From: Sclerodactyla briareus
Taxonomy: Eukaryota > Echinodermata > Holothuroidea > Dendrochirotida > Sclerodactylidae
Assembly (NCBI GenBank): GCA_026419785.1
Contig: JAODTK010004998.1
Coordinates: 124,001 to 188,000, forward strand
Direction of reading: 5' to 3'
Length of the DNA stretch: 64,000 bases
Shown: piece after piece, positions 36,666-46,745 of the stretch
How positions within the stretch are numbered: position 1 is the first letter of the stretch
Layout: every line of letters starts with the position of its first letter
Translations under genes and position numbers: made by a program
The notes under the pieces: model-generated
The model's database searches: none
Told to the model about the DNA's origin: nothing
Seen by the model: the letters and a program-made list of their open reading frames with translations, nothing else

Positions 36666-37689
36666 CAGGATCCATCGGCAAAGGGAACCCTATAAAGGTT
36701 CCTACTTGTTACCTTTTCACGAGTTGCAAAAGGAACAAAATTCATAAAATCTGCCTGACAACAGCCATTTTCCACAAAAAAAATCTCATATTAATGGAAA
36801 TTCAGAAAGTTTACAGCATAAATGTTGAGGAACCCTTTGTTTTGATACTGTATTATGAAATTTGACATTCCGTCCTACAAAAATCTCTAAATATACCCAA
36901 AACTGAAACAGATTCAAGAAATTCTCAAATTGACCAAAAATCTATTTTCTCTCTCTCAACATGCCCGTTTTGGTATTTGGGCTGATTGCATGGGAAAAGT
37001 GTTATTTGTGCCTTTTTACATTGATACGAAATTTGAAATCCTTCAGGCCATTGGACAAAAAAGAGAATATTCTTGAAAAAATAGTGCAAAAATTTGTCTT
37101 TTGCCTCCAATCCTAAGTTTGAATAGTTTCGTCGAATTTTGAGAGCACGATGTGTTTTGAGTGAAATATTCAAGAGTGTGCGAAATTTCACTTTGTTCGC
37201 GACTCCAAAATGGAGATATTGCGGAAAAAAAAAAAACCATCAAATAATCTGGACGGACAACGCAAAAGCACACACAAACACAACACAAACGGACACTTTG
37301 CGAGTGCACCTAATTGCTGGATAAACCAGCACCTGGTAACCCCACCAATGTTACCCTCAGTGGATAGTTTCCAACACCAACCACTAGGGACCATAGCAAC
37401 TGGTGATATGGCAACAGCAACAGTAAATATAGGTGATGAAATGGCAAAGTGACTACAAGATCTACAAACGGCCTTCGGGACCGAAGAGATAATAAGGGTT
37501 GCCTACATAACTATACTGGGAAAACAAACAAACTGCCAGATGAGCTCATTCCACCAAGGATGTTAAGTTATACTGTTCACAAGCAATTCGAAATAAGGAA
37601 GATTATGCACATTAAATACAGTTTTCTCAACTGTAGGTCACAGATATGAACAGAACCTCATAACTGACAGTTGGACAAGAAAGTTGTAC
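36666..37689. other. Intron sequence, no exon recognised
   Basis: Minus-strand frames at 36925-37394 show no family. A short A run (37226-37237) is present. Confidence 0.3.
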
Positions 37690-37778
37690 CTGCAGTTAGG
37701 ATTGAAGAGTCTGTTTGATAACTATATTCTCATTGGTGATGCTCCTCTGCTCTGTTTTAACTGACACAACAACTTTAC
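37690..37778 (-). CDS. Duplicated short exon, type B (KTE linker), diverged copy B1
   Basis: Minus-strand sequence gtcagttaaaacagag reads VSVKTE, followed by IVIKQTLQS-like sequence and a ctgcag|gtacaa donor. The acceptor position has acat in place of the acag of the other copies, so splicing here is doubtful. It aligns best with 42195-42294, sharing the ggattgaagag/ggcttgagag end and the donor. It is the B copy nearest the zinc-finger exon. Confidence 0.4.
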
Positions 37779-37984
37779 ATGTGAAAAAAAAAAGTCATAC
37801 ATAATATAGTGTGCCTGGGAAGTGTTCAGAGTATGGAAATGATTAATTATGTGGAAACCGGATTCATTATTGTTAATAATGAGATGATATCAACATGCAT
37901 AACAGATTTTAGTGCAGAAGATGTTACCAGATTCTAGTATATTGAAATTATTCAAATCTGCCATAGCTGAAGCTGATGGGGCTC

Positions 37985-38272
37985 ATACCAAAGAACATAC
38001 TCATGCCGTTATGTTATGCCAACAGATCCCTGTCTCTCTATGTAAGTAACTGGGAAGGGTTCTTACTACAGAACTAACACCTCATATCATCCAGTTATGC
38101 CAACAGACTCTCGTTCTCTATGAATAAAAACCATGGGAAGGGTCTATACTACAGAACTACACCCTCATACATTCTGTGATGCCAACAGACTCTAGTCTTC
38201 ACTATCAGAACACCACTGAGGAGGGTCTCTACACTACAGAACTATACCTCATATAATACTGTGTTATGGTAT
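37985..38272 (+). repeat. 84-bp satellite (TR1), third small array
   Basis: About 3.5 copies with catccagttatgccaacaga, ctctctatg and tacagaactatacctc words. It lies far from the main array, inside the inferred zinc-finger intron. Confidence 0.85.
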
Positions 38273-38689
38273 AAATTTGAGAATTATTCTGCAAAACAAC
38301 CGAATTCGGTATTGTGTGCTGTCCACACCATAACCACACGCAACCTTCAAGTGTACATATTGCAGGTTAGCCATGCATTGATACAGGGCCTCATGGTCAA
38401 ATCTTTGTTAGCCAAGAGATGATCGAGATGTATTTGGAAAAGTTTTCAAACACATAAAATGAAGTTATTCATGCTTTTAATTAGTGAGAAATGGGTTTTT
38501 TAGTTGTATAATGCATATGCACATCATTTAAAAATTAGTCTTAGTTTAGCTAGACATGTAGGTTTATGAGGGTGTAAGCAGATCTGTATGCAGTACACAG
38601 AGATCCCTCTTTGATAGCAAATTCACACTCCTCCCTGCGGTTTTTGGCTGCTGTCCAAGGCCTTCTCACAAAGGACTAATTTTTCAAAT
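38273..38689. other. Unique intron sequence
   Basis: Nothing recognised. Confidence 0.25.
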
Positions 38690-40260
38690 GTGATTTAAAG
38701 ACAAAAGAGTGCCAAATGGCACAGTAGCTCAACCTGCCAATATATCAGTATGATAGTATGCTATTACAACTTACAAGTGAAGTGTGGTTCGGATGGGTCA
38801 TTCCAATGTGCCTCAGAACTGATGGGGTATCAAGTGACATGTCATACGCTCTGAATCATAATAGTTGAAAAAATTACTAATAGACTTTTCTTTAGTCCCA
38901 AGCTTTGATATATTAAGTAAAAGAAAAAATGTTATCTGACAAACCTGGGTAATAAAAAAAAAATTGGACGGATCTCTTTGCAAGAAGGCCTCCTTGGCCC
39001 AAAATGACCCTAGATGACTTTGATCGCAAATTTCTGAAACACCCCGTATGTACCATTAGTCACTGATAATTACTAACCAAGTTTCATGACATCCCGATTG
39101 AACTATAGGAGCATGTTGCAGTTTTCCGCAAATTACGAAATGACCCTAGAGGGACCTTGACGTCAAGTTCCGAACACCCTGTATGTACTAATAGTCAATG
39201 ATAATAATGACCAAACTATCATGATCATTCCTCTAACAAAGGACTATCACATGTGATTTTGAAGACAAGAGTGCCAATGGCAAGGTAGTTCACCTGCCAA
39301 ATATCAGTAAGATAGTCTGCTATTACAACTTACAACCGGTGAATGTGTGTTTCGATGGTCACTCAATGTGATCAGAATTGATTTGTATCAAATGACATGT
39401 CATCTGCTCTTGAATATAATAGTGAAAAAAAATTCTCAAGACTGTTCTGTAGTCCCACAGCTTTGAGATATTTAAGTAAGAAAGAAAATTGGTTCTCTGA
39501 AAACCTGGTTGAATAATGGAAGGATCTCTGTGCAAAAGGCCCTCTTGGCCAAAATGACAACCACATGGACTTTGACCCAAATTCTGAACACACCGTATGT
39601 ACAGTAGCACTGATAATAATAACCAAGGTTTTCATGAACATCGATTTGATATTAGGAGATTTTGCAGTTTTTCGCCAAATTACGAAATGACCCCCTAGAG
39701 GACCGGTGACGTCAAGTTCTGAAACACCTGTATGTACCATGGTCAAGATATAATGGACCCAAACTATCATGATTCTCCCAATTCTTCTGTGGGAGAAGAA
39801 GTGTTCGACCCCCAAACTGGACCTTTTGGGCCAAGAATGACCCCAAGATGACCTTGGACCTCAAATTCCTGAACATCTGTAAGTACCAGTGGTCACTAAT
39901 AATAAGATGAAGTTCATGAACATACTGATGGTTTTACACTGTGGGAAGAGAATCATTTTGCAGTTTCTTTTTCGCAGAATGGTCGGAAATTGACCCCTGG
40001 ATGACCTTTGAAGTCAAATTCCTTGAACACCTTGGATGTACATTGGTCAAATGATGTAATGACTAACTATCTTGATCATCCAATTCAATTGTGTGAGGAG
40101 AAAGCGTTTATTCCCCAAAATGACTTTCCTGCCAAAATTGACCCCTAGAGGACCTTTTGACTTAAAATTCCTGACACACCGTATGAACCAGTTGTACTGT
40201 AGGACACTTTTGAGTTTTGGCCTTCCGAAGATTCACGAAGAGGCCAAGGAAAAATAAAGC
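38690..40260 (+). repeat. Tandem-duplicated TGACC repeat block (TR4)
   Basis: About 550 bp repeats directly (38690-39240 and 39240-39790): each copy has gtgccaa..tggca, cacctgccaa, gctattacaacttacaa, gtgacatgtcat and aaaacctgg words, then TR2-like ccaaaatgacc stretches. Smaller units of about 180 bp with tgaacaccctgtatgtacta, atgataataatgacc and gcagttttcgc continue to 40260. Confidence 0.75.
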
Positions 40261-40688
40261 CGTAAGTTTGTTTTCAATCGTTTTCTTTGTAAGTCTAAAT
40301 TTAAATGCAAATGTTAGGAATGTCATTATTCATATAAGCTGCTCAGGAAAACTTAAATTGTAAATTAGGGCCCAGTAAGTGGGAACGAGACTGTAGGGTT
40401 CTAGCCTACTACACATAGAGGCTAGGCCCCTCAATGTATGGAAAACACTTGTGCAGGCGGCAAGTTATAACGATCCCATGTGTTTTTTCGCGCGTGAATG
40501 CATGAAGACCCTGCCACCTGCACCAAACAGGGATATATATTCATCAAAGGTCTGATTATTTTAGAACATTTTTAGTTTCATGTCCAGGGGTCTTTAGTAC
40601 AGCTGTGTTGACTGTTTCAAAACATGGTTCAGTTCTGCAATACTCTCGTGCGATATATGGCCAGTATATAGGGTCAAGGGAAGTTAAC
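40261..40688. other. Intron sequence
   Basis: No repeat or exon recognised. Confidence 0.25.
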
Positions 40689-40772
40689 CTCCAGTCAGGC
40701 TCGAAGAGTCTGTTGGGAACTCTGCCTGATCAATGTCACTGTCTGGCTCCGTCTTAGTTGCAACAATATCAC
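40689..40772 (-). CDS. Duplicated short exon, type B, intact copy B2
   Basis: The clearest linker exon of the window. The minus strand has a ctcttctacag acceptor and then GT GAT ATT GTT GCA ACT AAG ACG GAG, reading DIVATKTEPDSDIDQAEFPT and then DSSSLTG, before G|GTTAAC. It is exactly 84 nt, with phase-1 junctions on both sides, and is fully open. It could therefore be skipped or repeated without changing frame. IKTEPDSD-type acidic stretches occur upstream of finger arrays in many animal C2H2 proteins; the VKTE core also resembles a sumoylation motif, an inference only. The donor GTTAAC is weaker than the GTAAAC of other copies. A TGACCT-satellite leader starts 36 bases upstream. Confidence 0.7.
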
Positions 40773-40807
40773 CTGTAGAAGAGAGCAAAATATAGTGCTT
40801 TGTGTTT

Positions 40808-40955
40808 TACCAGAAAGCCAAGAGGCTTGTGATTCCTTGACTCCTTCTGAAAACCACCTAGTCAGAAACAAGGACAAAGGGAGATTGTACCAACTCATTA
40901 TGGGCAACATAACATCTGACAAATCTGCCCCCCCCCCCCCCCCATAAGAAAGCTA
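40808..40955 (+). repeat. Leader of the TGACCT satellite, copy 3, with a C run
   Basis: ccagaaagccaagaggcttg, gattccttgactccttctga and gattgtaccaactcattatg match the other leaders. A C run (40928-40943) interrupts the sequence where other copies have tttccca. Confidence 0.7.
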
Positions 40956-41905
40956 CACACAATTTCAACCTGATAGACCAACGCTTCTGGACTTATCGCG
41001 TTTACAAGTGGCAGACTTCCACCTCTGGTGACATGTGACCTGACCCTCGAATCTAGAGGGTTCATTACCATCATGGGGACCATACATACAAAGTATTAGC
41101 CTCAACCTCCAGGTGGGGTGATTTTATCCTGTTTACAAGCCAAAATTTGCCCAAATATCAACTATTTCACAATTTCATATTTTTTCACCAAAAATCACCC
41201 CACCCTGAACCAAAAAAACTATAGGGTTCCTGTACGACCAACATTCTGGATTTATCGTGTTTACAGGTTTTGACCTCTGTTGACCCTCAGACCTGACCCA
41301 AACATAGTGTTCTATTTTTGACCAAAATTCACCCCTGACCTGAACCCAAAACAATGGTTCCCTGTACTTCCCATACAAAGCTATACCCATATTTCAACTT
41401 GATGATCCGACCAACCATTCTGGACTCAGCGTGTTTACACGGTTTTTCAGACCTTTGTTGTACCTCCTACCTGACCGCAAAACAATGGTTCATGTACTCA
41501 ATCATGGGGAACACCGTACCAAGTCCTGAGCTTCATGCATCCAGGTGGGGTCAGTTATGTTACAAGCCACAACTGGCAGAAATAGACTTTTCACAATTTT
41601 CTATTTTTGACCACAATTCACCACCGACCCGAACCAAACACTATAAGCTTCTGTACTCCCATAAGAAGCTATACATCAAATTTCAGCTTCCTCATACCAA
41701 CCATTCTGACTTTACCTCTGGTGACTCTGACCTGTCCCCAAAACAATAGGGGTTCATGTACTCCATGGGGAACACACAATACAGTATGAGCCTGATCTAC
41801 TCTGACCTGATCAGTTCTCGTCATTTACAGGCTGGGCGTCACAGACACACACCCACAATGTGAGTGCATAGATTCCTCTGACCTCGTCAAGGAATAAACA
41901 ATTAC
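40956..41905 (+). repeat. TR2 satellite array with tail
   Basis: About three dimer units (cataagaaagctacacac, caggtggggtgattttatc, ctatttttgaccaaaattca), ending with the recurrent tail ggctgggcgtcacagacaca..cctctgacctcgtcaaggaat. Confidence 0.8.
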
Positions 41906-42194
41906 CAGAAGAAATTGGCCTATTCCCACCAAAAACAATGTCTGTTTTACAATTTTTCACCTCTCTTGACCTGAGATGAAACTGACTCAACCGTAAACTA
42001 TTAGGGTCTCATCCTACCTATTCTGGGAACAAACTGCCAAGTATTAGCCTCATCCACCAAGGAAGGTCCAGTTATCATTTCACCAGCAAAGTGTCGCATC
42101 CACATATAAAATTACGCACATACAATGCAGTTTCTCAACTGTAGTCCAGCGATTGAAGAACCTAATAACGGACCAGTTGGACAATAAGATTTAC
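41906..42194. other. Intron sequence with eroded TR2 words
   Basis: ctcttgacctgagatgaaac and ttatcatttcaccagcaaag are degenerate TR2. Nothing else is recognised. Confidence 0.4.
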
Positions 42195-42294
42195 CTGCAG
42201 TTAGGCTTGAGAGGCTGTCCTGATCTACTATATTTCCCACTGTGATGTCCTCTGCTCTGAACATTTACACCACATGAAACAACCACTACGTTAC
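42195..42294 (-). CDS. Duplicated short exon, type B, longer variant copy B3
   Basis: The minus strand has a ctttctacag acceptor, then GTAACGTAGTGGTTGTTTC, and a ctgcag|gtaaat donor. The exon is 100 nt. In phase it reads NVVVVSCGVNVQSRGHHSGK and stays open, but one base is in excess for a symmetric exon. A shifted reading (EDITVGNIVDQDSLSSLTA-like) is closer to the family, so at least one indel is likely. It pairs with 37690-37778. Confidence 0.5.
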
Positions 42295-42609
42295 CTGTAG
42301 AAAGAGTAAAACATTATATTGTGTTGCCTGGACGGGCTTTCAGAGTAAATGTATACAATGAATAACTGTTTACCCTTGATTTTATTGTTCATATATATCT
42401 AACAGATAGGGTTAGGAATTGATAGAGGGGCTGAGCCTCTTTGGACCGCCTAAAGGGGCGTTGATGAGCCGCTGTGACACACTGCGTGATGTCAGGCTCG
42501 AGTCCAACGATTGGGCTGATTGGGTACATGCTGCGATGCCGAGACGTCCCTCTAAGGTAGGAGCCAGCTGGTTTAGTTATATTGATCCGGACATTGTCCC
42601 TGTCCACAC

Positions 42610-43320
42610 TAGATGGGTTTGAGTTATCGTGTAAACTTCAAGCCAAAAGTGGCCGAAAAATATTGACTTTTCCCAAATTTTCTGATTTTGCCCAACATTC
42701 ACCCACGACCTAAACCAAAAACATAGGGTTCCCGTAACTTTCCATGAGAGAGCTAAACAACAAATTTCAACTTGATCTCACCAACCATTCTGGACCTTAC
42801 ATGGTTTCCAGACCTTGACCCCTGGTAACCTCATATGACCTCTGACCTGACCCCAACAGATCGTTCATGTTTCATCATGGGACCACACAGACCAGGTATG
42901 CGCTTCATCCATCCAGGTGGGGTTGATTTATCATGTTTACAAGCCAAAATATTGACTTTTCACAAGTTTTCAATTTCTTATTTTTGACAAAATTCACCCG
43001 CAACCAAAACGATAGGGCTTCCTGAACACTCCCTAAAACAGCTATACGCACATTTCAACTTGATCTTAACCAACCATCTGGCATATCCTGGTTTACAAGG
43101 ATTCACGACTTTGACCTCTCTTGTGACTTGAATGACTTCTGACCTGACCCCAAACAAGTAGGGATCATGTACTCTCCTACATGGGGAACGCACATACCAA
43201 GTATGAGCTTCATACATCCAAGTGGGGTTGAGTAATCGTGTTTACAAGCTGGGCGTCACCAACATACATACGCACTGACATGAATCATAGATTCCTAGGC
43301 TTCTCAAGGATCAAACATTT
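42610..43320 (+). repeat. TR2 satellite array with tail
   Basis: About two dimer units (ttcaagccaaaagtggcc, caatttcttatttttgacaa, cataccaagtatgagcttca), closing with gctgggcgtcaccaacatac and tcatagattcctaggcttct. Confidence 0.8.
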
Positions 43321-43489
43321 ATCATGTGGACCAGGATTGGGTCGGCGGTCAAATAGACTAGGAAGTTGTTATCTACACCATGTCCATAATTCTGTTTTGG
43401 TGGTATTAATTGTGTTGAATAATATTTTTGGGCAATAATCAAGGGCATTAGTAATATTGGCTAGAAGGTAGGTCGGCTTCTGAGTAAAT

Positions 43490-43690
43490 ATGGGCTCTAG
43501 GGCCCAATGGGAAGAAAAAAAATTCCTAACACCCCCAAGTACAGCTATTGGAGCATCATTATGGCACAACATCAGCACTGTGCACCAACATCTGTAGAGA
43601 ATCATTTAGCGTTTCAAATGCTGGGCCCTAGGGCCCACTTGGGGCCTTGGACCCCAAATTCCCTAACACCCCAGAATGCCCCTCCACTCA
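43490..43690 (+). repeat. GGGCCC-rich dispersed repeat (family D), copy 4
   Basis: Two clear units: ctagggcccaatggga..attcctaacacccccaagta, then gcatcattatggcacaacat and cagcactgtgcacc, then ctagggcccacttggggc and a second attccctaacaccccag. Confidence 0.75.
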
Positions 43691-43754
43691 ATGATCTGGT
43701 GACCACTTTCCCCATGATCCAAGGTAAGTAGATGAATGGATGGGTGGATGAAAT

Positions 43755-43905
43755 GAGAACCTCTGCACATATTATTTGAACTGAGAACCAATGTACTCAT
43801 TTTTTGAACTAAGACGGATATGAACTCATTGTTTGAACGAAGAACTCTGTACACATTGTTTTATTGAGAACTCTGTAACTCATGTGGAACTGAGAACTAA
43901 AGGCC
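43755..43905 (+). repeat. 28-bp minisatellite (TR5), copy 1
   Basis: About five units of 28 bp based on gaactgagaacc and ctgtactcattgttt. A second array lies at 44280-44425 in the neighbouring duplicate. Confidence 0.75.
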
Positions 43906-44075
43906 ACACCAAGGTGAGGGGACGATATTTTCCAGTTGCCTTATTTTCTTCGGTTCCAGTCCCCAATGCTATGTGCCGAACGAAATCAACAGTTATTTTT
44001 GTAATTGGTCATAACCCAGCTGGGAATCAACCGTGCCCAACTTCCTTTTCTCACCCTAGGCACACCAGATCCATA
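43900..44075 (-). mobile_element. tRNA-derived SINE-like copy 1
   Basis: Read on the minus strand, a ggttgattcccagctggg stretch (around 44022-44038) resembles a Pol III B box and T-arm. It is followed by tatgaccaattacaaaaata and aactgttgatttcg, the layout of tRNA-derived SINE bodies (B box, then a conserved tgttgcctcctcgc-type core). The A box is not clear. The copy lies inside a duplicated segment together with a B exon. Confidence 0.45.
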
Positions 44076-44119
44076 CTACAAACCATACTCTCAGTAAATA
44101 CACTTTGAGGGAAGTTTAC

Positions 44120-44204
44120 CTCCATCATGCTTTTGAAGAGTCTGTCATGTCTTCTGCTCGATCAATGTCACTGTCTGGCGCTGTCTTCATTGGCACAATA
44201 TTAC
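44120..44204 (-). CDS. Duplicated short exon, type B, copy B4
   Basis: The ctctttctacag acceptor is followed by GT AAT ATT GTG CCA ATG AAG, reading NIVPMKTAPDSDIDRAEDMT and then DSSKA before a TGA three codons from the end. The donor is atggag|gtaaac. The exon is 85 nt, one more than the intact 84-nt copy, and dropping one base near its end would restore frame. Its duplicate lies at 44638-44718. Confidence 0.6.
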
Positions 44205-44279
44205 CTGTAGAAAGAGTAAAATATAGTGTGTTGTGTTTCCCAAAAGGTGTTTCATATACAAAGACCTTGACCATTACCT

Positions 44280-44425
44280 TACCTACCATACCCATTGTTT
44301 GCACTAGACCTCTGTACTCATTGTTTTGCACCTGAAACCTCTGTACTCATGGTTGAAACAAGAAAATCTGCATCATTTGTTGGAACTCATAACTTCTATT
44401 ATTCATTGTTGGAAGAAGATGAGAG
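44280..44425 (+). repeat. 28-bp minisatellite (TR5), copy 2
   Basis: About five units with ctctgtactcattgtttt and gcacctgaaac words, in the same relative position as the array at 43755. Confidence 0.7.
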
Positions 44426-44620
44426 GCCACACCAAGGTGAGTGAGAATAATTTTTCAGTTGCCTTTCCCCCTTTCTCTCTGTTTGAGTCCACATACTATG
44501 TGCGAGGAGGCAACAGTTTTTTTTGTATTTGGGCTGACCCAGCTGGGAATCAAACCCTTACCCCCTTCCTTCTCATCACAGCCAGATCCTACTACAAACA
44601 TACTCTCAGTAGGAAATATA
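44425..44620 (-). mobile_element. tRNA-derived SINE-like copy 2
   Basis: Minus-strand gggtttgattcccagctggg includes GGTTTGATTCCC (44545-44556), a good B-box match. It is followed by tcagcccaaatacaaaaaa and actgttgcctcctcgcacat, matching copy 1. It was present before the local duplication that also copied the B exon and minisatellite. Confidence 0.5.
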
Positions 44621-44637
44621 AGTCCAAGTGAAGTGAC

Positions 44638-44718
44638 CTCTAGTTAGGCTTGAAGAGTCTGTTGAGTCTTTTGCCTGATCAATGTCCGTCTGGCTCCGTC
44701 TTAATTGCAGAATATTAC
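44638..44718 (-). CDS. Duplicated short exon, type B, copy B5
   Basis: The acceptor tctacag is followed by GTAATATTCTGCAATTAAG and ACGGAGCCAGACGGACATTG, i.e. NI.AIKTEPD.DIDQAKDST-like with two small losses. The end reads DSSSLT. The donor is agag|gtcact. At 81 nt it lacks three bases relative to the 84-nt form, split over more than one place. Confidence 0.55.
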
Positions 44719-44813
44719 CTGTAGAATGGAGTGGGATAGTTTGAATATGATATGTCATGGTCTCTCATCCTCACATCGATCATTCTCAGTAGGAATATTA
44801 TTGGGAAAGTTAC

Positions 44814-44893
44814 CTTGTGTTGGACCTGAATGGTCTGTCAGGTCTCCTGATGATCATGTCACTGTCTTGCTCTGTCTATTGTCACAATATTAC
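44814..44893 (-). CDS. Duplicated short exon, type B, copy B6
   Basis: The acceptor cttctacag is followed by GTAATATTGTGACAAT, then agacagagc..agacagtgacat, a NIVTIKTEPDSD-like start with small losses. The end gacagaccattcaggtcc gives TDHSGP. The donor is acaag|gtaact. Length is 80 nt. It lies 95 bases from the neighbouring B5 exon. Confidence 0.5.
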
Positions 44894-45114
44894 CTGTAGA
44901 AGAGAGTATATATAGTGTTTCGTGTTTCAAAAAGTGATTTTATATTAAAGACCTGACCATTATATTGAAGTGAACTACTGCATCATATTTCACACTTGAC
45001 CATAACTATGCGCTGCTTCTACACCACAGGACATAGTACTAAATAACAAGGAAGCGGCCAATGTTAGCTCCACATGTATTAGCAGCATTTGAAATGATCC
45101 GTCATGTCTGTTCA

Positions 45115-45540
45115 AGAATTGCCTCTAAAGGCGAGAATTGCTCTCATGCAGAGAATTGCTTTTAAGATCCTTCAACTCATATATAAAGCAATCAACTGCA
45201 TGCTCCCGTTTTCATCCAGAGCTTGTTCAGCGCATGTTCCTTCCAGATCTCTATAAAGTCATCTTCCAAGCATCAGCCTAAGTAATGGTTCGCTCATCCA
45301 CCAAGTTGTAAACGTGATTCCGTCTTCGGCCTCTGCTGCTCCTCACTTTTGGAATACCCTCCTGACTCTGTCCGTCTAACTCTGACTGTAGCTACTTTTA
45401 AGTCTCATCTTAACACCTTTTCTTTTCACTCAGTTTTTCTGTCTGACTGTATTCTCATTATGTTTTTTTAAATCTGTAAAGCACCTCGAGCTTTTTCAGT
45501 TAGGCCTCTATCAGTCCTCAGTATTATTAACTATATTTTT
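45115..45540 (+). mobile_element. LINE 3' end (CR1/Rex-like), truncated
   Basis: The plus strand reads RIAFKILQLIYKAINCMLPF, then a PSRSL patch, then SAAPHFWNTLL, then ATFKSHLNTFSFHS, and ends with tctgtaaagcacctcgagc. This is the usual C-terminal order after the reverse transcriptase of CR1/Jockey-type LINEs (RI.FKIL...YK, AP..WN.LP, FKS.LKT.LF). It has several frame interruptions. It is inserted in the intron between exons B6 and B7: intron words (gctcatcc..cattctgagtagg) resume just after it, matching 44763-44792. Confidence 0.7.
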
Positions 45541-45594
45541 GCTCATCCATCATTCTTGCATTCTGAGTAGGCATAGTATTTAAGGAGAGTTTAC

Positions 45595-45680
45595 CTTTAG
45601 TTGGACCTGAAGGAGCCTGCCAGGTCCTTCTGCCTGCTCAATGTCCCGTCCTGGCTCTGTCTTAATTGCCACAATGTTAC
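45595..45680 (-). CDS. Duplicated short exon, type B, copy B7
   Basis: The acceptor cgtctacag is followed by GT AAC ATT GTG GCA ATT AAG ACA GAG CCA, reading NIVAIKTEPGRDIEQAEGPG, and the frame stays open to the ctaaag|gtaaac donor. The exon is 86 nt, two more than the intact form, so the exit phase is off by two as written. It is the B copy furthest upstream. Confidence 0.6.
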
Positions 45681-45769
45681 CTGTAGACGGGAGTGAGTGA
45701 TCGAGTGTTCTGTTCTCTATTAACACAGGGATGTCATATTATAAGACATTAAGACATATATAGACATCA

Positions 45770-46000
45770 TACTGAAGTATACTACTGCACACATATATAA
45801 ACTGAACCTACATATGCTGCTGCTTACACAGGATTTCTAATATCTAGACATTTAGACATTACAAGACAGCATACTGAAGCATATATGCAGACATATATAA
45901 AATTAACCATAACTATGCTGCTGCCTCTACAACACGGAACAAACATAGATAACAAGGAAGCAACAAGGAGTCCAATGTTGCTCGTATTGGAGCATTTGAT
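45770..46000. repeat. Intron duplicate flanking exon B7
   Basis: accataactatgctgctgcc, ctacaacac and gataacaaggaagc repeat 44998-45060 (accataactatgcgctgctt, taaataacaaggaagc). Together with the exons this shows a roughly 430-bp unit duplicated before the LINE inserted. Confidence 0.6.
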
Positions 46001-46285
46001 TTGGGGGGACAGTCCATGTGGAGAGGGGTCTTCCTTGATGTCCGAACGACCTGACAGAATGAAGGTACTCTTACTAAAAAAGAGAGTTACACATAAACTT
46101 TCAACAGGATCAGAGCAAGCCTCGTACTCAATGTGTCTAAGATTTTTATACATAGCATTCTTCTGTGTTTACAAATGTTCAGACTTTGACCCGGTGACCT
46201 CTGACAGGATGAAGAAATCCAAGAAGTACATTATGGGAATTGTTCAATATTGAACAGTGATGAACAGTCTGAAAGCAGAACTTAC

Positions 46286-46374
46286 CCATTCGAGTATCAT
46301 GATTCCTGATGGCCACTATCGCAAGGCAGTCATACCCGTCTTCAAGTTCACTTTAACTGAAACCAAATCACCAT
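46286..46374 (-). CDS. Duplicated short exon, type C, copy C3
   Basis: The minus strand has a ctctctgtacag acceptor, then AT GGT GAT TTG GTT TCA GTT AAA GTG, reading DGDLVSVKVNLKTGMTALR before the frame is lost. The donor is gaatgg|gtaagt. At 89 nt it lacks four bases relative to 7937-8029. It sits upstream of the B exons and downstream of exon A3, the same relative order as in the left series. TR2 remnants (tttgacccggtgacctctga) lie just downstream. Confidence 0.55.
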
Positions 46375-46509
46375 CTGTACAGAGAGAAAAGAATACACGG
46401 AATTCTGCTTGTATTTGCGAAAAAGGCAACCTATGTCACTACTGCCTATTTTTTATTCCTTGTCAAAGGCAAAAGGCCATCATGCAATCATGCAATTGTG
46501 TGTGTGTGT

Positions 46510-46678
46510 CAGCGTTTGAAATAGCTGAACACTTGTGTAGCAATTGGGGGGAATTTAGAAAACCCTCATGCTTCTATGTTTTTGTGTAAACTGACTGCTA
46601 TGGCAATTCCGAAAGTGTGTAGCAAACTTGCTCATTTGAGAGCATTTTGCGATGCTACACCAGCTATTTCGAACGCTG
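46510..46678. mobile_element. 169-bp hAT-type miniature element inserted in a TG repeat
   Basis: The left end CAGCGTTTGAAATAGCTG (46510-46527) is the inverted complement of the right end cagctatttcgaacgctg (46661-46678) with one mismatch, and gtgtagca / tgctacac extend the inverted repeat. Both flanks are TG repeats (tgtgtgtgt left, tgtgtgtgtg right), as an 8-bp duplication of a TG target would give. There is no coding capacity. Confidence 0.7.
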
Positions 46679-46745
46679 TGTGTGTGTGAGTGTAGGTGAG
46701 TGTGTGTGAGTGTGTGTACATGTGTACATGTTTGCATGTTTGTGC
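46679..46745 (+). repeat. TG-rich microsatellite
   Basis: tgtgtgtgtgagtg, gagtgtgtgtgagtgtgtgt and acatgtgtacatgtttgcatg. Confidence 0.85.
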
